This document shows, piece after piece, positions 5,469 to 10,257 of a DNA stretch of 10,257 bases. Both the position numbers and the translations under genes were made by a program. This stretch comes from Gammaproteobacteria bacterium (lineage in GTDB: Bacteria > Pseudomonadota > Gammaproteobacteria > UBA9214), in the NCBI GenBank assembly GCA_030632175.1, contig DAOVVG010000063.1, positions 1 through 10,257 of the forward strand. The letters run 5' to 3'. Below the pieces are notes generated by a model, which did not search any database, was not told the DNA's origin, and worked only from the letters and a program-made list of their open reading frames with translations. Every line of letters starts with the position of its first letter. Within the stretch, counting starts at the first letter, position 1.

Positions 5469-6008
5469 TCAATGTGTTGCCTTTGGATGTGGCTTGCGGG
5501 TTTCCACCACCTGCCGCAGGATAAGACCAACCATCAGCAGCATACCGGTTGAGAGAATCAGGCCAATGATGTAGCCCGTCGCCGTCACGGCTGCCGGGAT
5601 CTCCAGCATGTGTACAATGCCGTGATAAACGGCAAAACCACCAAAGAAGATGTAGGCAAAGTACCGTGGTGCGGCAATACTCAGCGCAATAAACATCACG
5701 GTCAACCCCACCACCAGCAAGGTCTGCAGTTGCAATTGCGGAAACTGCATACAGCAGATCCCCAGCAAAATTCCGGCCATTACCAGCAACAGAAAATACA
5801 TCACGTCCGGCACACCGTGGTCACCGGAGCGCCCCGCCCAGACACCGGCAGCAATGGCAATCAGCAGGTGATCCAGCCCGGTCGCCGGGTGCATGAAACC
5901 GTCTGCCAGCCCGGCAACACCGCCACCGCCGGCATGCGCAAGCACCAACGGTGATACCAGCAGAATAAAAGGTGTCAACAATAACACCAGCAAGTTTCTC
6001 AGTTGCAT
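5469..6008 (-). CDS. hupE: HupE/UreJ family nickel/cobalt transporter
   Basis: The 179-residue membrane protein has a cleavable N-terminal signal (about 1-25, ending VLAHA) and about six further hydrophobic helices. The family signature HPxxGxDH is intact in FMHPATGLDHLLIAIAAGVWAG (38-59 region; His40, Asp46, His47), and a second His pair occurs in VYHGIVHMLE. HupE proteins carry Ni2+ (or Co2+) into the cell; next to a [NiFe] hydrogenase the likely job is to feed nickel for HynL maturation. The mature N-terminus at His25 is typical and may help capture the metal. The ATG at 6008 has GGAG eight bases upstream. It lies 71 bp after hynL, with a GGAA-loop hairpin between them, and just before the cNMP-domain gene. 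Confidence 0.92.
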   Translation of the reverse strand: MQLRNLLVLLLTPFILLVSPLVLAHAGGGGVAGLADGFMHPATGLDHLLIAIAAGVWAGRSGDHGVPDVMYFLLLVMAGILLGICCMQFPQLQLQTLLVVGLTVMFIALSIAAPRYFAYIFFGGFAVYHGIVHMLEIPAAVTATGYIIGLILSTGMLLMVGLILRQVVETRKPHPKATH

Positions 6009-6036
6009 AACATGTACTCCATTCTTTTTACGAACG

Positions 6037-6050
6037 CCTGCTTCCGCAGG
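6037..6050 (-). other. Intercistronic hairpin between hynL and hupE
   Basis: On the minus strand, CCTGC-GGAA-GCAGG forms a five-pair stem closed by a GNRA-type GGAA loop. No T-tract follows (the next bases are CGTTCGTAAAAA), so it is not an intrinsic terminator. It could protect or set the 3' end of the upstream mRNA portion. Confidence 0.4.
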
Positions 6051-6079
6051 AACAACGGGTTCAGAATATCCGGATTCAT

Positions 6080-7801
6080 TCAGCGCACCTTGACCTTGAT
6101 CAACTCTTCGCCATCCGGGTCGGTCACATGCACGGCACAGGCGATGCAGGGGTCAAAACTGTGGATGGTGCGCAGTATCTCGATCGGCTGCTGCGTATCA
6201 TGCAGCGTATGGTTGTCCTGCAAGGCCGCCTCGTAGGCGCCCGGCTGGCCGTTCTGATCACGCGGCCCGGCATTCCAGGTGCTTGGTACCACCGCCTGGT
6301 AGTTCTTGATGATTTTATCTTCGATAACGATCCAGTGTGCCAGTCCGCCACGCGGCGCTTCCATGAAGCCGACACCCTTCGCCTGCTTCGGCCACGTCGA
6401 TGGTTCCCAGAGCATTTCATTATGCGTCTTGGTATCACCGCTCTTGATATTGGCCACCAGGTTGTTGTACCAGGTCTGCATCATATCGCCGATGATTTTT
6501 GTTTCCAGCCCGCGTGCCGCGGTGCGACCCAGCGTTGAAAACAGTGCATCCACCGGTATATCCAGCGTACTCAGCGTCATGCCGACCAGTTCCTTTGCCT
6601 GCTCATTGCCGCTGGCATACAGCATCAATACCCGCGCCAGTGGCCCGACCTCCATGGCATGCCCCTTCCAGCGCGGTGACTTCAGCCAGGAATAGGAGTG
6701 ATCCACATCGAGTTGCTCGTACGGTGGCTTGGGACCGCTGTAATTGAGGTTGGTCTCGCCGTCGTAGGGATGCAGCCCCTCATTCTTGCCACCATCATAG
6801 TCATACCAGGAGTGCGACACGTATTCCTGGATCTCGTCGGCGGCATTCATGTCGACATCGTGGATGGTCGACAGATCGCGATTCAGAATTGCGCCGGCCG
6901 GGATCAGGAAACTGGATGGGTCGTCCATACCCTTTTCCGGGAAGTCACCGAAGGTCAGGAAATTTCCCAGCCCTTCACCCCGTGATCCCCAGTCCTTGTA
7001 GAAACCGGCGATAGCCAGTAAATCAGGGATGTACACCTGATCCACGAAAGATTGCATCTTGTTGATAATTTCCTGCACCTGGGCCAGTCGCTTGGCATTG
7101 ATGGCCGAATCGGAATTCAGGTCGATAGGACAGGCGACACCCCCAACGAGGAAGTTCGGGTGCGGGTTCTTGCCGCCAAAGATGGCCTGCAACTTGGCGA
7201 CATCCCGCTGCCAGGACAAGGCCTCCAGATAATGCGCAACGGCCATCAGGTTGGCCTCCGGCGGCAACTTGTAGGCCGGGTGACCCCAGTAGCCATTGGC
7301 AAAGATACCCAGCTGACCTGACTCGACAAAATTCTTTAGCTTCTTCTGCATATCCGAGAAATAACCGGGTGAAGACTTCGGGTAGCTGCTGAGGGACTGC
7401 GCCAGCGTCGAGGTAGCCGCGGGATCCGCATTCAGTGCCGACACCACGTCGACCCAGTCGAGCGCATGCAGGTGATAGAAATGCATCACGTGATCATGCA
7501 CGTACTGTGCACCGCTCATCAGGTTGCGAATCAGCTGTGCATTCGGCGGAATGGGGTAATCCAGTGCATTCTCGACCGCGCGAATGGATGCCAGCCCGTG
7601 TACCAGCGTGCACACGCCACAGATACGCTGCGCAAAAGCCCAGGCATCACGCGGGTCACGTCCACGCAGAATGATTTCGATACCACGCACCATGGTGCCG
7701 GCCGACCAGGCCTTTGCAATGCGGTCGCCATCCATCTGCGCTTCAATACGCAAGTGGCCCTCGATACGGGTAATAGGGTCAACAACAACGCGTTCGCTCA
7801 T
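6080..7801 (-). CDS. hynL: [NiFe] hydrogenase large subunit (Isp-type, group 1e)
   Basis: The 573-residue subunit holds the Ni-Fe(CN)2CO site where H2 is split. RIEGHLRIE (12-20) and the first Cys pair in RICGVC (Cys61, Cys64) form the N-terminal motif. The C-terminal motif DPCIACAVH (550-558) gives Cys552 and Cys555. The 15-residue tail after His558 (VTDPDGEELIKVKVR) is the peptide removed by a maturation endopeptidase after nickel insertion, so this is an intact, processable precursor. The length is normal. The gene order hynS-isp1-isp2-hynL, with the two subunit genes separated, is that of Thiocapsa-type Hyn hydrogenases. The ATG at 7801 overlaps the isp2 stop by 4 bp and has GAGGA six bases upstream. 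No endopeptidase or hyp genes are in the window, so they must lie elsewhere. Confidence 0.97.
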   Translation of the reverse strand: MSERVVVDPITRIEGHLRIEAQMDGDRIAKAWSAGTMVRGIEIILRGRDPRDAWAFAQRICGVCTLVHGLASIRAVENALDYPIPPNAQLIRNLMSGAQYVHDHVMHFYHLHALDWVDVVSALNADPAATSTLAQSLSSYPKSSPGYFSDMQKKLKNFVESGQLGIFANGYWGHPAYKLPPEANLMAVAHYLEALSWQRDVAKLQAIFGGKNPHPNFLVGGVACPIDLNSDSAINAKRLAQVQEIINKMQSFVDQVYIPDLLAIAGFYKDWGSRGEGLGNFLTFGDFPEKGMDDPSSFLIPAGAILNRDLSTIHDVDMNAADEIQEYVSHSWYDYDGGKNEGLHPYDGETNLNYSGPKPPYEQLDVDHSYSWLKSPRWKGHAMEVGPLARVLMLYASGNEQAKELVGMTLSTLDIPVDALFSTLGRTAARGLETKIIGDMMQTWYNNLVANIKSGDTKTHNEMLWEPSTWPKQAKGVGFMEAPRGGLAHWIVIEDKIIKNYQAVVPSTWNAGPRDQNGQPGAYEAALQDNHTLHDTQQPIEILRTIHSFDPCIACAVHVTDPDGEELIKVKVR

Positions 7802-9063
7802 GATTTATCCTCGGCCAGGTGTTCGGCTATTGTTTCAGTCAGACTCAGTACCGGTATTTCCATGCCATATTCCTCCAGCCCTTCTTCAAGATGTATGCGG
7901 CAGTTGGAGCAGGCAGACACAATGGCATCGGGAGTGATGGCATCCAGTTGTTTTCTCTTGCGGTTGAAGACCTTCAGGCGCAGATCATCGGCGCGTTCAT
8001 TACTGCTGACACCGCCACCCGCACCGCAACACCAGTTCATGGTGCCGGTCTCCGGCATCTCCACGAAATTTTCCGCCACCATATCCATCAGGTTGCGTGG
8101 CTGTTGCACCACACCACCGCGGCGCGAGATCTGGCAAGGATCGTGGTAAGTCAGGCGCTGCGTTTCCTTGCCCGTGATTTTCAAGCGGCCCTGTTCACGC
8201 AACTCGTCCAGTAATTCCAGAATATGTACAACCTTGAAGCTGTAGGGACGTCCGATCAGGTTGGGACCTTCCCAGCGTATCGCCATGTAGGCATGCCCGC
8301 ACTCCGGGCTGATGACGCTCTTCACCTTGAGTTTTTCAGCAGCGGCAACGACACGCTCTACCAGTTCGGCGGCAATCTCGGACACGCCGATCTGTATGCC
8401 GCTGTTGGTGGCTTCAAAGGCCTCGCTTGAAATCGTCCAGGTGACGTCAGCCTGCTTGAATATCTTTGCAACGGCACTGATGAATTCCGGAAAGTTCATG
8501 ATTTCCATAGAGGACAGCAACAACATGTACTCGGCGCCTTCAACGTCCACTGGGATCGACAGTCCGGTCTCCTTTTCCGCGTGCCTTATCTGCGCCTGCA
8601 AGGCGGGCAACTTGACACCCATGGGGCTGCCGATGGTAATTGCCCGTTTTGTGGCACCGATCAATCCCTCCGGTGCATGACCGGCCGCCGCCATGCCTTC
8701 ACGCATCTTGCGAATCATATAGGCAATGTCGTTACCGACCGGGCATACCATGGAGCAGCGGCCACACAGGGTGCAACTGTCATACACCAGTGTTTCCCAG
8801 TCGGTGAGTTCCTCGTCGGTCACCGGTTTGCTCAGTCCAAAGGCCTTGGCATAACGCCCCCAGAAGGTATATTCCTGCTGCCAGACCCGGCGCAATGGTT
8901 CCAGCTTGTGAATCGGTGTGTATGCCGCGTTACCGGTCTCGGTATAAAACAGGCAGGCACTGGCGCACAGGCCACAGCGTACGCAGCTGCTGAAAAAGGC
9001 CGCTACCGGTGCATCGATCTGTTCCTTGAAGGCATTGAGTCCACGATCCAGTGAGGCACTCAT
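7798..9063 (-). CDS. isp2: Isp2: HdrD-like FeS/CCG-domain hydrogenase partner
   Basis: The 421-residue cytoplasmic-side protein starts with two 4Fe-4S motifs: CVRCGLCASAC (Cys27, 30, 33, 37) and CTLCGRCSMVCP (Cys97, 100, 103, 107). It then has two CCG-type regions like heterodisulfide reductase HdrD. The second is complete (Cys310, CCG at 345-347, CSNC at 385-388) and could carry the unusual cluster that acts on disulfides. The first is degenerate: only Cys255 in PECGHAY remains, and the CC pair seems replaced near SSEAFEATN (212-220). Isp2 works with Isp1 to carry electrons between HynSL and the quinone pool or a thiol/sulfur couple; the true partner is unsettled. Its start overlaps the isp1 stop by 4 bp (ATGA), and GGGGG lies just upstream. 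Confidence 0.93.
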   Translation of the reverse strand: MSASLDRGLNAFKEQIDAPVAAFFSSCVRCGLCASACLFYTETGNAAYTPIHKLEPLRRVWQQEYTFWGRYAKAFGLSKPVTDEELTDWETLVYDSCTLCGRCSMVCPVGNDIAYMIRKMREGMAAAGHAPEGLIGATKRAITIGSPMGVKLPALQAQIRHAEKETGLSIPVDVEGAEYMLLLSSMEIMNFPEFISAVAKIFKQADVTWTISSEAFEATNSGIQIGVSEIAAELVERVVAAAEKLKVKSVISPECGHAYMAIRWEGPNLIGRPYSFKVVHILELLDELREQGRLKITGKETQRLTYHDPCQISRRGGVVQQPRNLMDMVAENFVEMPETGTMNWCCGAGGGVSSNERADDLRLKVFNRKRKQLDAITPDAIVSACSNCRIHLEEGLEEYGMEIPVLSLTETIAEHLAEDKS

Positions 9064-9722
9064 GAGTTCACCCCCTTGTATCCGGCGATGGCGCCGTTGT
9101 AGTAACGTGCCATGAACAACGTAAACGCATGCATCAGCTTGGTGAATGGAAAGATCACCATCAGCAGTTCAACACTGAGAACATGAACAGTAATCAGCAT
9201 CGTCGGTGTCGCAATACCAACGCGATGGAATGCCAAATAACCCGTCACCAGCGGCAGAATAGTCACCAGCCACACCAGATAATCCTGGAAACGTGACAAA
9301 AAACGCATCACCTTATGCAGCAGGCGGTGCACCAGCACAGCGAGCAGCGCGATAATGGTCACGACCGTCACGGCATCGACCAGCGGGGTTGGCAGAGATG
9401 GCCAGCTCACACCCAATATATCTTGGAATAACAGGATATGTGGCGCAAAGAACAACAACGTCACAAAGAAACCGATATGAAAGATATAACCGGCGACCTC
9501 ATTAAATAAAGAACGCTGCAGGGTGGCACGGTCCGGAATCGATCGTGAAATAATTGTCCGTAGCCCACCGGCCACAGCAGAACCGCGCGCCTCGGCCAGG
9601 TCCTTTTTTCTACCCAGCATCAGGATTTCGGCAATGCGCACCACCACGCCCAGCAGAAAAATGATGGTGGCGATCTGCAGTGCCGGGCCGCGCACCCATA
9701 ACAACAGTTCAGTCTCGGACAT
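9060..9722 (-). CDS. isp1: Isp1: membrane b-type cytochrome hydrogenase partner (NarI-like)
   Basis: The 220-residue protein has five membrane helices (about 14-36, 76-100, 114-135, 147-166, 173-205) like NarI. Candidate haem b ligands are His82 and His95 in helix 2 and His180 and His198 in helix 5; the latter pair is 18 residues apart, the same spacing as in NarI. It would anchor Isp2 and pass electrons from periplasmic HynSL across the membrane to quinone or to Isp2. Two starts are possible: TTG at 9728, overlapping the hynS stop by 4 bp, and ATG at 9722, three bases after it. I chose the ATG because GGGTG sits seven bases upstream of it and too close to the TTG. The downstream end overlaps isp2, implying coupled translation. 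Confidence 0.92.
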   Translation of the reverse strand: MSETELLLWVRGPALQIATIIFLLGVVVRIAEILMLGRKKDLAEARGSAVAGGLRTIISRSIPDRATLQRSLFNEVAGYIFHIGFFVTLLFFAPHILLFQDILGVSWPSLPTPLVDAVTVVTIIALLAVLVHRLLHKVMRFLSRFQDYLVWLVTILPLVTGYLAFHRVGIATPTMLITVHVLSVELLMVIFPFTKLMHAFTLFMARYYNGAIAGYKGVNS

Positions 9723-9724
9723 TG

Positions 9725-10257
9725 TCAATCACCCTTTTCCAGATCATTGATGGTTACCTTTTCATGCGCCTTCTCTAATCGGTGCTTCTTTGCACGATTC
9801 ATGGCCCCCAGGGCAACACCGGCAGCCGCTCCGGCGCCAACCGCATACACAGCCGTACGGGTAATATCTTCCGTCGGCATGGACAGCGCTTTGTAAAAAC
9901 CGCCACCATCCCAGAAATCCGGTTCTGAACAGCCCAGACAGGGGTGCCCTGCCTCAATCGGAAAGCTGGTGCCTTCATTCCATTTCGTGGTCGCACAGGC
10001 GTTATAGGTTGTTGGTCCCTTGCAGCCCAGTTTGTACAGACACCAACCCTTCTTCGCCCCTTCATCGTCAAAGGTCTCGGCAAACAAACCCTTGTCGTAA
10101 AAGGGACGGCGGTAACAACGGTCGTGAATGCTCTTGCCGTAAAAGGCCATGGGACGTCCGAGCGCATCCAGCTCCGGAATGGTGCCAAAGGTCAGAAAAT
10201 GAGCCAGCACACCGGTAATGACTACCGGGATAGGCGGGCAACCGGGTACATTGATAA
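9725..10257 (-). CDS. hynS: [NiFe] hydrogenase small subunit, 5' part outside the window
   Basis: The visible 176 residues are the C-terminal half; the frame stays open to the right edge, so the true start is not here. Reading from the edge, INVPGCPP holds the last proximal-cluster Cys. HDRCYRRPFYDKG, CLYKLGCKGP and the following YNAC...GHPCLGC hold the ligands of the distal 4Fe-4S and medial clusters; a Pro in SFPIEAGHPC suggests the usual medial 3Fe-4S type. A hydrophobic Ala/Gly-rich stretch (TAVYAVGAGAAAGVALGAM) near the end is the probable membrane anchor, followed by a charged tail. The small subunit carries electrons from HynL to Isp1 and is exported by Tat as a heterodimer, but its signal peptide is beyond the edge. 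Whether it has the extra Cys of O2-tolerant enzymes cannot be seen. Confidence 0.96.
   Translation of the reverse strand, partial: INVPGCPPIPVVITGVLAHFLTFGTIPELDALGRPMAFYGKSIHDRCYRRPFYDKGLFAETFDDEGAKKGWCLYKLGCKGPTTYNACATTKWNEGTSFPIEAGHPCLGCSEPDFWDGGGFYKALSMPTEDITRTAVYAVGAGAAAGVALGAMNRAKKHRLEKAHEKVTINDLEKGD

Noticed and set aside
7466..8149. Plus-strand 227-codon frame antisense to hynL and isp2
   Set aside because: It crosses two well-supported genes on the other strand and has low-complexity, domain-free composition typical of a shadow frame.

Overview
The window reads as chromosomal DNA of a chemolithotrophic, probably sulfur-oxidising gammaproteobacterium (purple-sulfur/Chromatiales-like). 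This is inferred from gene content: an Isp-type [NiFe] hydrogenase in the order hynS-isp1-isp2-hynL known from Thiocapsa, a HupE nickel/cobalt transporter, NnrS, a group I truncated globin and gammaproteobacterial REP-like palindromes. No species can be named from the sequence alone.

Layout, left to right. Bases 1-245 hold about three tandem ~80-bp units of alternating inverted REP-like palindromes (a BIME-type array) that probably continue beyond the left edge. A secreted phage-tail-collar-domain protein with a His-rich loop follows (345-860, +). On the minus strand, a small Arg-rich hypothetical protein (1018-1197) is followed in the same frame, after one stop codon, by a 41-codon coding-like stretch (892-1017) that may be a remnant or an unannotated C-terminal part. 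A group I truncated haemoglobin (1500-1874, +) lacks the usual TyrB10. Then come a glycine-rich lipoprotein (1945-2403, -) and, divergent from it, a rhomboid protease (2533-3147, +). The rhomboid gene converges on nnrS (3144-4313, -) so tightly that the two stop codons share the palindrome CTAG.

The 462-bp gap 4314-4775 holds a perfect FNR/ANR/DNR-type box (TTGATCCAGATCAA, 4572-4585). It is followed by a 32-codon Lys-rich miniprotein gene with a good ribosome binding site (4776-4874, +).

The right half is one minus-strand operon read from the right edge leftwards: hynS (5' part outside the window), isp1, isp2, hynL, hupE and a cyclic-nucleotide-binding-domain protein without a DNA-binding domain. 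It ends at a clear intrinsic terminator (4878-4905). The first four cistrons are joined by very short overlaps that suggest translational coupling. HynSL would oxidise H2. Isp1 (b-type membrane cytochrome) and Isp2 (HdrD-like FeS protein) would link it to the quinone pool or to sulfur/thiol redox chemistry. HupE would supply nickel.

Nothing here amounts to a clearly new system. The best leads are the HTH-less cNMP-domain protein attached to the hydrogenase operon, the small basic proteins, the coding-like tail after the 59-aa gene, and the FNR-type box beside nnrS.
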